Part shown: positions 35,878 to 45,502 of the stretch, piece after piece
Layout of the letters: each line of letters starts with the position of its first letter
Numbering within the stretch: position 1 is the stretch's first letter
Assembly (NCBI GenBank): GCA_965243525.1
Contig: OZ251568.1
Location: 1,178,001 to 1,242,000 of the forward strand
From: WTKD01 sp965243525
GTDB taxonomy: Bacteria > Spirochaetota > Spirochaetia > WTKD01
Direction of reading: 5' to 3'
Length of the DNA stretch: 64,000 nt
Notes under the pieces: generated by a model
What the model was told of the DNA's origin: nothing
Seen by the model: the letters and a program-made list of their open reading frames with translations, nothing else
The model's database searches: none
Translations under genes and position numbers: made by a program

Positions 35878-37155
35878 ATGACCACCACATGCACCACCGA
35901 AGATTTCTACGTACAGTGTGCCCCGAATGAGTCACGTAAATCTTATGACAATCAGTGGATGACTCTGAAAGATGCTTTTGTGCAACGCTATAGCAAGGTT
36001 CCGCAACTCTTCTGCAGCATGCCTGGAAGAATTGAGATTATTGGCAACCACTTGGATCATGCACGTGGTGCGGTGATTGCAGCAGGTGTTGACCTCGATA
36101 TACGTAGTTGTGCTGTTTCTTGTGATGACACGCACATAACCTATTATTCATTGAACAATGATTCTTCGTTTGTTGTTGCTCTTTCTGATTCTGCGGATAC
36201 ACGGCCTGATTCAAATCCCACGTGTGCATTGATGCAGGGAGTATGTGCATGGTTCTTGCAGCATGGGTACAAGGTAGGAGGAATGCAGATCGTCATGCAT
36301 TCAAGCATTCCAATGGGGATGGGACTCTCTTCTTCAGCAGCATTTTCTTGTAGCATCGCCTTCCTCATGTCCAAATTCTACAACGAAGATAGACTTACCC
36401 AAATGGAACTTGCCATCTGTGCTCAGTTTGCAGAGTCGGTCTATATGAAAAAACCCTGTGGATTGATGGATCAATTGGCATCGGTATATGGGGGACTTCA
36501 GCATATCTCTTTTGTGGAAGACCCCCCTAGTGTCACAAAGATGGATGTCTTGTTGGAAGATCTCGTTTGGATAGTCTCAACCTATGGAGAAGGACATGGT
36601 GATAAAACCGCAGATTATGCGGCGATTAAGACAGAAATGCATGGAGTTGCTCAGATTTTGGGTGCAGCCGAACTGGGATTGTGTGAGGCACTCACCGGGG
36701 ATGGTCCTGAATCGTGGAAGCATGTGTTTACCAAGGCTGTTGTTCAACAAATACAATCAAAATATTCATCTCGTGCCTTGCTTCGTGCGATGCATTTTGT
36801 GCAAGAACGAAATCGTGTGGAGACATTTCGAAAAGCAGTTTTGGGGCATGATCAAGAGGGTATGAAACAGTTGATTCGAGAGTCAGGTGAATCATCGTGG
36901 ATATTGCTACAAAACGTAGTGAGTACCCATGATGTTTATGATTATGCCTTGATGTTGAATGCTGCACGACAAGTGGATCGACGCCTTGGGGCGGCATCTC
37001 GTGTGCATGGAGGTGGATTCGGAGGATCGGTGATAAGTCTGGTGGATTCTCAGACGAGCGATGCATACATGCGCATGCTGAAAGATTATTGTCCGGGAGT
37101 TCAATCCTGCATAGTGCATATTCGCCCTTATGGTGCAGTGGAAATTCTTCGCTAG
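35878..37155 (+). CDS. galK: galactokinase
   Basis: A 425-residue GHMP kinase phosphorylating galactose at C1. The galactokinase signature appears as GRIEIIGNHLDHARG (canonical GRxNLIGEHTDY; Glu is Asn and Thr-Asp is Leu-Asp here), the ATP-binding motif as SIPMGMGLSSSAAF (about residues 140-153), the catalytic-base region as CGLMDQLASVYGG, and the third motif as RVHGGGFGGSVISL. The altered first motif resembles the treponemal branch of GalK. With galM and galE it completes galactose entry except for a uridylyltransferase, which is not in the window. Confidence 0.88.
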   Translation: MTTTCTTEDFYVQCAPNESRKSYDNQWMTLKDAFVQRYSKVPQLFCSMPGRIEIIGNHLDHARGAVIAAGVDLDIRSCAVSCDDTHITYYSLNNDSSFVVALSDSADTRPDSNPTCALMQGVCAWFLQHGYKVGGMQIVMHSSIPMGMGLSSSAAFSCSIAFLMSKFYNEDRLTQMELAICAQFAESVYMKKPCGLMDQLASVYGGLQHISFVEDPPSVTKMDVLLEDLVWIVSTYGEGHGDKTADYAAIKTEMHGVAQILGAAELGLCEALTGDGPESWKHVFTKAVVQQIQSKYSSRALLRAMHFVQERNRVETFRKAVLGHDQEGMKQLIRESGESSWILLQNVVSTHDVYDYALMLNAARQVDRRLGAASRVHGGGFGGSVISLVDSQTSDAYMRMLKDYCPGVQSCIVHIRPYGAVEILR

Positions 37156-37239
37156 TGGTTGAATCAGGGCTTAGATATTTGTTGCCTGGCGGCGCAGAGA
37201 AGCTAAAGCTATTTTAGAAAACAGCTCTTCATAAACGAT

Positions 37240-38013
37240 TTATAGTTTTCGTGCTTTTTCAATCTGTTCCCAGGCATCTTGAATTTCGCGAAAACGTTTT
37301 TCGGCAAATTTTTGGAATTCTTCAGGAAGTCCCTTTGATGCAATTCTATCAGGATGAAATTCAAGGGCTTTTTTTCGGTATGCTTCTTTCACTTCTGCAT
37401 CGCTTGCCTGTGATGAAACACCGAGCAGGGCATACTGTTCATCAAGTGATTTTCCGTTGCGTGTTTCAGCGGCTTTCTGATACGATGCGTCCAACATGAA
37501 GATTGAGCGAATTTTTTCAAGTGCTTCACGTTCTGCAGGGTGGAACACTCCATCAGCGATGGCAAGGGCATAGAGCATGTCATAGAAGGATGCAAGCAGG
37601 GGTTTGTTTGTTCGTGCGATTTCAAAAAATTGATGCGCCAATGCGTCAATGCTGTAAGGGGAATCTTTTCCCTTGTTGAAGAGTGAGATGGCAAGTTCTC
37701 GTTGTTCTCCAGACAATTGCGTTTCGTTTAGGATTTTGATCAGCATATCTCCCTCTTCCTTGCTCACCTGTCCATCGATTTTTGCAAGTTTGCCAAGCAT
37801 GGTGAACATGGATACGAAGTATGCACTTTGTCGTTCGTGATGTGTTGCACTAGTATAAAATCGCTGTCCGGATCCCTGGGAATGGGAAGCGCGGTACTGT
37901 GCGGTTCGTGCCCGCCCATACACGTGGGCGATTGCCGCTCCAGCCAAGGCTCCAAGAGGCCCCCCAACCATCCAACCGATTGATCCTGCTAATAATGTTG
38001 ATAACCAACTCAT
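37240..38013 (-). CDS. TerB/DnaJ-domain protein (DjlA-like)
   Basis: A 257-residue protein with a Gly/Ala-rich hydrophobic N-terminus (LAGSIGWMVGGPLGALAGAAIAHVYG, about residues 8-33), a TerB-like helical domain (about 65-170: FTMLGKLAKIDGQVSKEE, ALAIADGVFHPAERE) and a C-terminal J domain (about 190-255) with the HPD motif in LEFHPDRIA. This is the DjlA layout: a membrane-anchored co-chaperone that stimulates DnaK. It starts 2 nt after the pncB stop codon and so is co-transcribed with it. Confidence 0.88.
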   Translation of the reverse strand: MSWLSTLLAGSIGWMVGGPLGALAGAAIAHVYGRARTAQYRASHSQGSGQRFYTSATHHERQSAYFVSMFTMLGKLAKIDGQVSKEEGDMLIKILNETQLSGEQRELAISLFNKGKDSPYSIDALAHQFFEIARTNKPLLASFYDMLYALAIADGVFHPAEREALEKIRSIFMLDASYQKAAETRNGKSLDEQYALLGVSSQASDAEVKEAYRKKALEFHPDRIASKGLPEEFQKFAEKRFREIQDAWEQIEKARKL

Positions 38014-38015
38014 AA

Positions 38016-39437
38016 TTACGTCCTTTTATTCTGTAGGTTTTTCTTTGTTTTGCGAAGCGCATCACTGATAGAAACTTTGTAGATATGTGGATTGAGCAGA
38101 CGTCTATACGTAGAATCGAGTGAATGCATAGCATCTTGTGCAGTGGTTCTTACAGTAGGTAAATCAGGAAATGCATAGGTTAGACGGCCGTCTTGCATGA
38201 TGGGGTGGAGCAGTGGGGTATGCTGTGTCGCATTGGTTATCCAGGAATGCTTTGCAAAATTGGAGGGATGATGAATATGGGGTGTGAGAGAAAGATCTTC
38301 CTCGTTGTGGCAGATGAGGTCAGCGAGGTACATGCCGGTTTCGTCGGTATATCGATAAACCTGTTTGATGCCGGGGTTGCTCGCCTTTTCGGGATCATCC
38401 GATACTTTCATGACCGCTTTCCATCCTTTTGTAGTTTTTCGAGAGGCCATTTTCAATACTCCGCTTAAGGCAGGATCTGAACCTCCAGTCACGAGCTTGG
38501 TGCCTATACCCCAAATGTCAATTGGACAATTTAATCGGGTCAAATAGGCAATAATGTGTTCATCCAATTCGTTGGTGACAGCGATGCGCGCAGATTGACA
38601 ACCTGCTTCATCCAGGCGCTTTCGTAATGCTCGACTGAGAAATTCAATATCTCCTGAATCGATGCGAATACCAAAATTATGACCATTCTCCTGTAATTTT
38701 TTTCCAACTGTGATGGCGTTGCGAATGCCGCTGTTCAAACTTGCATATGTATCAATGAGAAATGTTGATGACTGGGGGTATAATGCAGCAAATGTTTCAA
38801 AAGACTGAACTTCTTCTTCGAAGGCCATAATCCACGAATGTGCCATGGTACCAATTGCAGGGATGGCAAATGCCTGTGCTGCCAGTGTATTTGAGGTTGC
38901 CTGTGCTCCACCGATATAGGCTGCTCGGGATGCCATCAATGCCGCATCCTCCCCCTGTGCTCGGCGGAGTCCCAGCTCAACAAACTGTGTTCCCTGTGCG
39001 GCATCAGCAATACGAAAGGCCTTGGTGGCGATGAGGCTCTGAAAATTCAGAGTGTTGAGAACCAACCCTTCGATGAGTTGTACCTCAGGTAGGGGTGCAC
39101 GAATGCGAAGAATGGGTTCGCCGGCAAAGCAATAACTGCCTTCATGCATGGAGTAAATGTCTCCAGAAAATTGAAAATCACGCAGATACTGGAGAAACTC
39201 TTCAGAAAAAACTCCCCTGTCAGCAAGGAATGCAAGATCATCTTCAGAAAAATGAATGGACTGTATTTTTTGCACGAGGCTCTCTAATCCCGCAAAGATA
39301 CAATATCCCCCATTAAAGGGGTTTTGGCGGATGAAATAATCAAACACCACGTCGTTAGTTTTGTCAGAGGCAATACAGGCCTGCATCATGGTTAATTCGT
39401 AGAAATCGGTAAACAATCCACTTGTTCGTTCACGCAT
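38016..39437 (-). CDS. pncB: nicotinate phosphoribosyltransferase
   Basis: A 473-residue enzyme of NAD salvage making nicotinate mononucleotide from nicotinate and PRPP. Diagnostic segments: SGLFTDFYELTMMQA at the start, FVELGLRRAQGEDAALMASRAAYIGG, GTMAHSWIMAF with the phosphorylatable His, IRIDSGDIEFLSR, and WGIGTKLVTGGSDPAL. The start follows a -10 by 5 nt without a Shine-Dalgarno. Transcribed divergently from ndk and coupled to the DnaJ-domain gene. Confidence 0.93.
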   Translation of the reverse strand: MRERTSGLFTDFYELTMMQACIASDKTNDVVFDYFIRQNPFNGGYCIFAGLESLVQKIQSIHFSEDDLAFLADRGVFSEEFLQYLRDFQFSGDIYSMHEGSYCFAGEPILRIRAPLPEVQLIEGLVLNTLNFQSLIATKAFRIADAAQGTQFVELGLRRAQGEDAALMASRAAYIGGAQATSNTLAAQAFAIPAIGTMAHSWIMAFEEEVQSFETFAALYPQSSTFLIDTYASLNSGIRNAITVGKKLQENGHNFGIRIDSGDIEFLSRALRKRLDEAGCQSARIAVTNELDEHIIAYLTRLNCPIDIWGIGTKLVTGGSDPALSGVLKMASRKTTKGWKAVMKVSDDPEKASNPGIKQVYRYTDETGMYLADLICHNEEDLSLTPHIHHPSNFAKHSWITNATQHTPLLHPIMQDGRLTYAFPDLPTVRTTAQDAMHSLDSTYRRLLNPHIYKVSISDALRKTKKNLQNKRT

Positions 39438-39442
39438 ACAGT

Positions 39443-39471
39443 ACTGTAAATGACCATTGTTTATTGGTAAA
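39443..39471 (-). promoter_or_regulatory. leaderless-type promoter of pncB
   Basis: Minus strand: TTTACC (39466-39471), 17-nt spacer, TACAGT (39443-39448), then ACTGT and the ATG at 39437. Confidence 0.5.
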
Positions 39472-39542
39472 GTTGATAGTCAATCGAGCAAACACCATTA
39501 TTTCTTGAATACGCAGGATTTATATTCAGGATGCAACCGATG

Positions 39543-39551
39543 TGGTATACT
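39543..39551 (+). promoter_or_regulatory. extended -10 promoter of ndk
   Basis: TGG-TATACT (TATACT at 39546-39551), about 35 nt before the GTG start. The leader contains AAGGA 7-8 nt before that start. Confidence 0.5.
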
Positions 39552-39586
39552 AACTATATTAAATCTAACTATATAAGGATTATTTT

Positions 39587-40003
39587 GTGGAAAAAACATT
39601 TGTACTGTTGAAACCTGGCATTTTAGAACGACGCCTCTATGGCGAGATCATAGCTCGGTTTGAACGCAAAAATTTAAGTATCATTGGAATGAAATTATTG
39701 CATGTGTCACAGGAATTGGCTGAATTGCACTATGCAGAACACCATGGAAAACCGTTTTACAACGACTTAATTGCCTATATCACTTCTTCCCCTGTTCTTG
39801 CCATTGCCGTACAAGGATCAGATGCAATTGCGCGGATACGCCAATTAGCAGGCGCAACAAGGGTCGAAGACGCATCGCCTGGAACTATTCGGGGTGATTT
39901 TGCGGAGTCTACGACGCAGAATGTCATTCATGCTTCTGATTCTTCTGAGAGTGCAGAACGAGAATTGAAGCTCTATTTTTCAAGCAACGAACTTTTTGCG
40001 TGA
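39587..40003 (+). CDS. ndk: nucleoside diphosphate kinase
   Basis: A 138-residue NDK, balancing nucleoside triphosphates by a phospho-His intermediate. The active-site His is in NVIHASDSSESAEREL (about residue 116), preceded by GTIRGDFA. The start motif reads FVLLKPGILERRLYGEI where most NDKs have KPDGVxR, so the Asp is missing. Start is GTG with AAGGA upstream. Confidence 0.92.
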   Translation: MEKTFVLLKPGILERRLYGEIIARFERKNLSIIGMKLLHVSQELAELHYAEHHGKPFYNDLIAYITSSPVLAIAVQGSDAIARIRQLAGATRVEDASPGTIRGDFAESTTQNVIHASDSSESAERELKLYFSSNELFA

Positions 40004-40048
40004 TCACGCATAGACCGAGCACCCTTGCTGTGCTAGGATAACTACATT

Positions 40049-40121
40049 GGCGCCGTACCCAAGAGGCTAAGGGAGAGGTCTGCAAAACCTTTATTCACCG
40101 GTTCGAGTCCGGTCGGCGCCT
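40049..40121 (+). tRNA. tRNA-Cys (anticodon GCA)
   Basis: A 73-nt cloverleaf. Acceptor GGCGCCG/CGGCGCC, anticodon loop CTGCAAA (GCA), T arm ACCGG-TTCGAGT-CCGGT. Discriminator U73, a tRNA-Cys identity element. No encoded CCA. Confidence 0.95.
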
Positions 40122-40228
40122 GAATCACTGTTGCAAAATAATTTGTTTTATTCGAGAATATCATCTTTGAAACAGCGGGGTGGGTGTATGTTGCACAAAG
40201 AATTTCTTAAACGAGCTGGACAGACCTT

Positions 40229-41134
40229 CTACTGCGAGATTGAAACAATTAACCCTTCGTTGAGCATATCACTTTCAAGAATGCTTTCCATCATTACCTG
40301 GGCTTCTGATTTTGAGCTGAACGGCCCAACGCGCAATCGATAAAACAACAAGTCTTGGATGGGGTATAGTTTCACCACGCTGGGGATGCTGTTTTTTCGG
40401 AGGATTGTGCGCGCATGTTCGAGCTGTGCACGGTTTGGTGTGGCTATGAGCTGAATCCAATAGAGTGTACCACTTTGTATGATATTTCTTGGACTGGATG
40501 AGGTCGTTGACGTGCCCCTGCTCTGTGGTGCTGGCGTCGGGTTGCTTGAAGAAGTCGTCGTTGAAACGCGAGGGGTTGGTTCTTCAGTCTTTGTTGAAGG
40601 AGTGGATTGCTTTTGAGGGCTGGGTTTTTGACGTGGTTTGGAGCTTGCCGGTGGTGAAGACTGTGTTCTAGCAGGTCTAGTAGATGAGGTAACTCTGCTA
40701 GGTGTACTTGGATGGCTTGTCTCTTGTGATGGCGAGGTGGTGGATGTATCTGTTATTGATTGCAATGCAGTCTGTGGACTCAATTGAATTACAGATGGTG
40801 CATTATTTAGTGAAGGGAATTGTGTATCTGAAACAGAATCTAGGTCTTGAATGAAATTACCTGACAGCAAGTCTTCTTGTTCAGCTAGTTGTGTGATATC
40901 GAAGAGTGTATCATCAAGTTCGCTCTCTAATGCATCTAACGATGAGGCATTTTCGTTTGCATCTGTCTCTTCTTCGGTGGATGTGATTTGTTGAGGACGT
41001 TCATAGACATAGGGCTCTGTCGTATCAGTTGACACAATAGAGCTTGGATTGAAAAACAGCAGGGCTAGGATGACCAACCCGGTGATGATAATTGCTAGTC
41101 CAAGTAATACTAAAACGTCTTTACGTACTGCCAT
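40229..41134 (-). CDS. SPOR-domain membrane protein
   Basis: A 301-residue bitopic protein: short basic N-terminus, one membrane helix (VLVLLGLAIIITGLVILALLFF, about residues 7-28), an acidic region, a long Ser/Thr/Pro-rich linker (about 115-215) and a C-terminal SPOR domain (YWIQLIATPNRAQLEHARTIL and FYRLRVGPFSSKSEAQVMM). SPOR domains bind denuded peptidoglycan glycans, often at the division site. The start at 41134 (MAVRKDV) is chosen because AGGTG lies about 8 nt upstream; it overlaps coaE by 14 nt. Confidence 0.9.
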   Translation of the reverse strand: MAVRKDVLVLLGLAIIITGLVILALLFFNPSSIVSTDTTEPYVYERPQQITSTEEETDANENASSLDALESELDDTLFDITQLAEQEDLLSGNFIQDLDSVSDTQFPSLNNAPSVIQLSPQTALQSITDTSTTSPSQETSHPSTPSRVTSSTRPARTQSSPPASSKPRQKPSPQKQSTPSTKTEEPTPRVSTTTSSSNPTPAPQSRGTSTTSSSPRNIIQSGTLYWIQLIATPNRAQLEHARTILRKNSIPSVVKLYPIQDLLFYRLRVGPFSSKSEAQVMMESILESDMLNEGLIVSISQ

Positions 41135-41717
41135 GTGATGCACCTGTGTACTGTTCAAGAATGCGATTTACCATCATGGTTTTAGACTTCTGTGTGTGGA
41201 TACAGTACACATTCTGAGCATCGGACAGATGAGATTCAAATTGAGCAAAAAGACCACGTTGGGTACGAAGTAATTGGAGCACACGGCGTGGGTTGCGGTC
41301 TCGTCTCAAGAGTCGCCACATACGGCGAAATAACGATGTTTTGACATAGAGGACGACATCACAGAGCTGGTCAAGCTGCATATAGACGAGCAGGGCAGCG
41401 TCAATGACCCAATGATTCTGTTTTTCTTTTTCAATAATTTGCTTGGTGCGCAGTTTCATGAGAGGATGCACGATGGCTTCTAATGCATGGCGCTGTGAAA
41501 CAGAGCGAAATACAATTGCTCCCAATTTTTTTCTATCAATGGTATTGGTTTCGTCGAGTATCGATGGGCCAAATGTCTGAACGATTTTTTCTGCATTTTC
41601 GTACAATACCTGATGGCCAATTTGATCAAGGTCAATCAGATGCCACCCGGCAGCAACAAATTTTTTTGCTATCGTGCTTTTTCCTGAAGTACTCAGCCCA
41701 GTAATGCCAAGAACCAT
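41121..41717 (-). CDS. coaE: dephospho-CoA kinase
   Basis: A 198-residue P-loop kinase catalysing the last step of coenzyme A synthesis. Walker A GLSTSGKST (residues 6-14), HLIDLDQIGHQVLY (substrate Asp), IVHPLM, and VIDAALLVY are visible. The usual G(L/G)IGSGKS loop reads GLSTSGKS, which keeps the essential Gly-Lys-Ser. The start at ATG 41717 lies 2 nt after the polA stop; seven more residues upstream (41738) would overlap polA. Part of a polA-coaE-SPOR operon. Confidence 0.88.
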   Translation of the reverse strand: MVLGITGLSTSGKSTIAKKFVAAGWHLIDLDQIGHQVLYENAEKIVQTFGPSILDETNTIDRKKLGAIVFRSVSQRHALEAIVHPLMKLRTKQIIEKEKQNHWVIDAALLVYMQLDQLCDVVLYVKTSLFRRMWRLLRRDRNPRRVLQLLRTQRGLFAQFESHLSDAQNVYCIHTQKSKTMMVNRILEQYTGASHGST

Positions 41718-41719
41718 GG

Positions 41720-44419
41720 TTAATGGAGTGCTCCCCACCGCGAGCCAATCTCAGCGCTCACCGACAATGGTATCGACAATTGCACAGCGTCTTCCATAGT
41801 TCTTGTAAGCACCTGCAGCACATCTTGCGCACAATGTTCCGGCGATTCGATCAAGAGTTCATCGTGAACCTGCAATACAATCACACAGGGGAGTTGTTCA
41901 GCTGTAATAACGCGGTGCAAATCGATCATTGCCTTTTTTATGATGTCTGCCGCAGATCCCTGGATAACGGTGTTGACTGCAATGCGATGATCAGCGCTAC
42001 GCAAGTTAAAATTCTTGCTGATGATATGATGCAGCGGTCGTTTTCGCCCCATAATCGTAGAGACATAACCATCCTTTTCTGCTTGTTCGATAATATGCCG
42101 TGAATACGCTGCCACCCCACTATAGGTTTCAAAGTAATTGTTGATAAACCCTTGCGCAGTTTTGCGAGGAATGCCCAACTCGTTTGCCAACCGAAAAGCA
42201 GACATTCCATAGATCACCCCGAAATTAATTGTTTTTGCAACCCTTCGTTCGTCTTGGCCAATCTGATCAGGAGCTCTTCCAAAAATGAGGGAAGCGGTTT
42301 GTGTGTGAACGTCCTTTTCTTCGCGAAATGCTTGTTGGAGCATATTGTCGTTTGAAAGATGTGCCAAAACCACCAATTCGATCTGTGCATAATCAGCACC
42401 GACGAGAACATTCCCTGGATGCGGAATAAAAGCATTGCGTATGCGACGACCCTCCTCGTCTTTAATAGGAATATTTTGGAGATTTGGATCCTTTGAAGAG
42501 AGCCTTCCTGTTGCCGCAACGGTTTGTTGAAAAGTCGTATGGATACATTGAGTCTTTGGGTTGATAAGCTCCGCTAATGCATCAAGATAGGTTGACTTTA
42601 ACTTGGTCAACAATCGATAGCGAAGAATCAGCTGAGGGAGGGGATCTTGTTTTGCCAATATTTCTAGAACATCTGAATCAGTGCTAAACCCAGTTTTCGT
42701 CTTCTTTATTGGGTGCAGTCCTCGCTCTTCAAAGAGTATTTTTTGTAGCTGCTGTGTTGAATTCATATTAAAATCATACCCAACTTCAGACCTAATTCGT
42801 TCTTGCAGCGATGTAATTTCCTCTTGGAGGAGGGCACCTTGGTGGTGGAGTTCTTCCTTTTTTACGTACATCCCTTGAATCTCCATTTCAGCAAGCACCG
42901 GCAGGAGTTTCATTTCAAGATCAGTAAACAATGGATAGAGCTTTTCCTTCGTCAGCAGGGTAAGAAAATGGGTATGGAGGCGCAAACAAAGATCAGCACG
43001 TTCAGCGCAATACTGGGTTACCAACTCCAGAGGGAGTTGCGCCAAATCAAAATGTTTTGTGGTTATTCCGGCCTCTTGGATCACTTGATTCTCTTCAATG
43101 AGTGTGTATGCGAGATAGCGCAATGCAATGTGCGCCAATTCATATTGCCCCTCGCTGCTATCGAGCAGCCAAGCAGCGATCATAGTGTCGAATCGAACAG
43201 ATTGCCAAGAAGATATCGCGTATTGTGAAAGCAACTTTATGTCGTTTTTTATATCATGCCCAACGTATTGATAGCGTGGATCAGCAATCAATGGACGAAG
43301 TATATCCATCACAACATCTGCAGAAAGACCATCGTTTTGTTCTGATTCTATGGGAATATAACACCCTTCGCCGGTCTTATACGAAATTGCGAGACCAATA
43401 AGATCTGCTTGCATGGGATCATGTGCAGTTCGAAAGCATTGGAGGGCAAAAAGACCACACCGTTTGCATTGGTCAATCCATGCGGTGAGTTCTTCTTGGG
43501 TGCGAACTGTCTTATAGGCATCTGAACGCATGACACCGCGTGATTCTGTTTCTTGTGGAGTGTCCCCAAGATCTCGAAATATACTTGATATGCCATATTC
43601 TTTTAGAGATGCGTGAATCTTTGCAAGGCTATCTGTGGTTATACGAAGCGCTTCTTTAGAAGAGATAACTTCTAATGCATTATGGAGAGTGACAAGGGTA
43701 CGACTTAGGTCTGCATTTTCACGTCCCCCATCAAGTTTTTTTTGCATGCTTGGTTTCAATGCATCGATGTTCTTATAGATATTTTCTAATGATTCGTATT
43801 CCTGGAGCAGTTTTGTAGCACCAATTTTTCCAATGCCTGCTATTCCAGGAACATTATCTGCACTGTCTCCCATAATCGCCAATAAATCACCAATTTGACC
43901 TGGATGCAGTCCCCACTGTTCTTTTACGTTCTCAGGATTGAGCAATTCAAATAGCCCTTTTCCAGATGGTTTGAGCATTGAAATGGTGGGATCGAGCAGT
44001 TGCAAAAGATCTTTATCACTCGAAACAATCTTGCAGGAGATGTTTTTATCCCGTGCTTGGCGGGCTATGGATGCGATAACATCATCTGCCTCATATGAAT
44101 CTATTGCAAAATAGGGGAGTCCCGCTTCTTTGATGATCGAAAGAATAATCGGTATTTGTTCTTGGAGATCTTCCGGAGGACTTGGGCGGTGTGCCTTGTA
44201 ATCAGTAAAAATGTCGTTGCGAAAAGATTTTCCGGGAGGATCAAATACCAAGGCGATATATTCTATGTTCTCGTTTTGACGTAATGTTGCGATAGTTTGA
44301 AAAAAACCATACAAAGCACCGGTGTTCATTCCCTTGTAAGTTAGGGGCGCACGAATAAATGCATAATAACTGCGAAAAACCAATGAAAACCCGTCGATAA
44401 TATACAATGTTTCGTTCAT
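41720..44419 (-). CDS. polA: DNA polymerase I with a degenerate 3'-5' exonuclease domain
   Basis: An 899-residue family A polymerase for Okazaki-fragment processing and repair. N-terminal 5' nuclease: DGFSLVFRSYYAF, NDIFTDYKAHRP, SYEADDVIA, SSDKDLLQLL. The middle domain aligns with the proofreading exonuclease but lacks its metal ligands: the DxE motif reads LQCF, and the last motif reads CAERAD where E. coli has AAEDAD. Polymerase motifs A (DYAQIELVVLA), B (RRVAKTINFGVIYG) and C (QVHDELLIE) are intact. Start at 44419 (MNETLYIIDG) follows an extended -10 (TGA-TACCAT, 44425-44433) by 5 nt; no Shine-Dalgarno. Confidence 0.93.
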   Translation of the reverse strand: MNETLYIIDGFSLVFRSYYAFIRAPLTYKGMNTGALYGFFQTIATLRQNENIEYIALVFDPPGKSFRNDIFTDYKAHRPSPPEDLQEQIPIILSIIKEAGLPYFAIDSYEADDVIASIARQARDKNISCKIVSSDKDLLQLLDPTISMLKPSGKGLFELLNPENVKEQWGLHPGQIGDLLAIMGDSADNVPGIAGIGKIGATKLLQEYESLENIYKNIDALKPSMQKKLDGGRENADLSRTLVTLHNALEVISSKEALRITTDSLAKIHASLKEYGISSIFRDLGDTPQETESRGVMRSDAYKTVRTQEELTAWIDQCKRCGLFALQCFRTAHDPMQADLIGLAISYKTGEGCYIPIESEQNDGLSADVVMDILRPLIADPRYQYVGHDIKNDIKLLSQYAISSWQSVRFDTMIAAWLLDSSEGQYELAHIALRYLAYTLIEENQVIQEAGITTKHFDLAQLPLELVTQYCAERADLCLRLHTHFLTLLTKEKLYPLFTDLEMKLLPVLAEMEIQGMYVKKEELHHQGALLQEEITSLQERIRSEVGYDFNMNSTQQLQKILFEERGLHPIKKTKTGFSTDSDVLEILAKQDPLPQLILRYRLLTKLKSTYLDALAELINPKTQCIHTTFQQTVAATGRLSSKDPNLQNIPIKDEEGRRIRNAFIPHPGNVLVGADYAQIELVVLAHLSNDNMLQQAFREEKDVHTQTASLIFGRAPDQIGQDERRVAKTINFGVIYGMSAFRLANELGIPRKTAQGFINNYFETYSGVAAYSRHIIEQAEKDGYVSTIMGRKRPLHHIISKNFNLRSADHRIAVNTVIQGSAADIIKKAMIDLHRVITAEQLPCVIVLQVHDELLIESPEHCAQDVLQVLTRTMEDAVQLSIPLSVSAEIGSRWGALH

Positions 44420-44424
44420 TGTGC

Positions 44425-44456
44425 ATGGTATCATGCACGACAATTTGTTGTATAAT
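44425..44456. promoter_or_regulatory. divergent leaderless-type promoters of polA and the orphan gene
   Basis: Plus strand: TATAAT (44451-44456), then ACCCT and ATG 44462. Minus strand: TGA-TACCAT (-10 at 44425-44430), then GCACA and ATG 44419. The upstream part of each overlaps the other, so they may compete. Confidence 0.55.
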
Positions 44457-44461
44457 ACCCT

Positions 44462-45007
44462 ATGGAACCGGCTCGTAAGAGAAAACACAGAAAAAATAAT
44501 CAACGAACACTGCGATCAGACAATAGAAATCGCAGAACGACTGAGAAACAAAAACAGCCGAGAGAAAAAAAATCACTTTTTGCACGGGGACAATCTCAGT
44601 CTGGTGTTGGTGACAGGCAGAGAAGAACGGGGCGCTATAGAAAGCAGGTGTATGCGCTCGACCTGCAAATTGATTCAGGATTAACCCAATTTGCCCTTGT
44701 AGATCAGGATGCCCCGGCCAGTTTTGAAGAAATCTATACTAAAAAAGTCGAAGAGGCGAAATTGCAGCCAAGTGAAGAATTGCACTATATTGGGAACGGG
44801 GTGTTTGCAGTTTTTTTGGTAAAGCGAGTGGATACGAAAATTGAAAAATTTACAGAAGTACGACGCCTAGAGCCGCTTGAAAAACCATTAAAAACTAAAC
44901 AGTGGCAAAAAGAATTGTGGATATCGCTCTTTCCTGAGCATACAATGCAGGCGACTCCCTTGTATCAACTCTACAAGGACAAAAATATTGTTTCATATTT
45001 TGATTAG
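44462..45007 (+). CDS. unrecognised 181-residue protein with a basic N-terminus
   Basis: No family is recognised. The first about 65 residues are extremely rich in Arg, Lys and Gln and look disordered and possibly nucleic-acid binding. The rest (about 65-181) looks folded: VYALDLQIDSGLTQFALVD, LHYIGNGVFAVFLVKRV, and KEWISL-like WQKELWISLFPEH. No signal peptide or membrane segment. The perfect TATAAT 5 nt before the ATG and the absence of other reading frames support expression. Divergent from polA. Confidence 0.7.
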   Translation: MEPARKRKHRKNNQRTLRSDNRNRRTTEKQKQPREKKSLFARGQSQSGVGDRQRRTGRYRKQVYALDLQIDSGLTQFALVDQDAPASFEEIYTKKVEEAKLQPSEELHYIGNGVFAVFLVKRVDTKIEKFTEVRRLEPLEKPLKTKQWQKELWISLFPEHTMQATPLYQLYKDKNIVSYFD

Positions 45008-45088
45008 AAATCGTGAAGCATAATATAATCACCGAATAACAACAAATTTAGAATGCCGGTTTTTTCAGAAAGATGGGTGTATCTGTGG

Positions 45089-45502
45089 TTAAAGGAGGGT
45101 GTTGATCATCTGTGCGCTGTGTCGCATTGAATAGGTGTGTATGGGGAGGGTGAAGGGCAGGGAATTATCGGGGGGAAGCAGTTGTTTCAGGTGGTCAATT
45201 ACTTTGGATGATAGTTCTGTTATGCTCTGATGTTGTTCTTTGATGCGGCGAATATGTATGTCGTAGGCATGAAGGCTCTGGGTGCTCTCCATCAAGGCGG
45301 TAATACCATTCAATATGCGCCCAACGATTTGCATAATATCATTCATACGTTCGCGACAACGGGTCAATGATTCTTCATCAATTGCGGTAAGGTCAAGTTG
45401 AAAGAAAAGTTGCCCTATATACTCGTGTAGGAGTGATTCAACGTGTTCAAAATGTTTTTCAATCAGTGGATGGGGCTTGTTATCCTGCAATATCGATACC
45501 AC
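45089..45502 (-). CDS. FliT-like small helical protein downstream of fliS
   Basis: A 137-residue, almost wholly helical protein without membrane segments. Its only clue is position: it overlaps the end of fliS, where many flagellate bacteria have fliT, a chaperone for the filament cap protein. Sequence similarity to FliT cannot be shown by eye. The start is GTG at 45502, overlapping fliS by 23 nt; a later start is possible. Confidence 0.6.
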   Translation of the reverse strand: MVSILQDNKPHPLIEKHFEHVESLLHEYIGQLFFQLDLTAIDEESLTRCRERMNDIMQIVGRILNGITALMESTQSLHAYDIHIRRIKEQHQSITELSSKVIDHLKQLLPPDNSLPFTLPIHTYSMRHSAQMINTLL

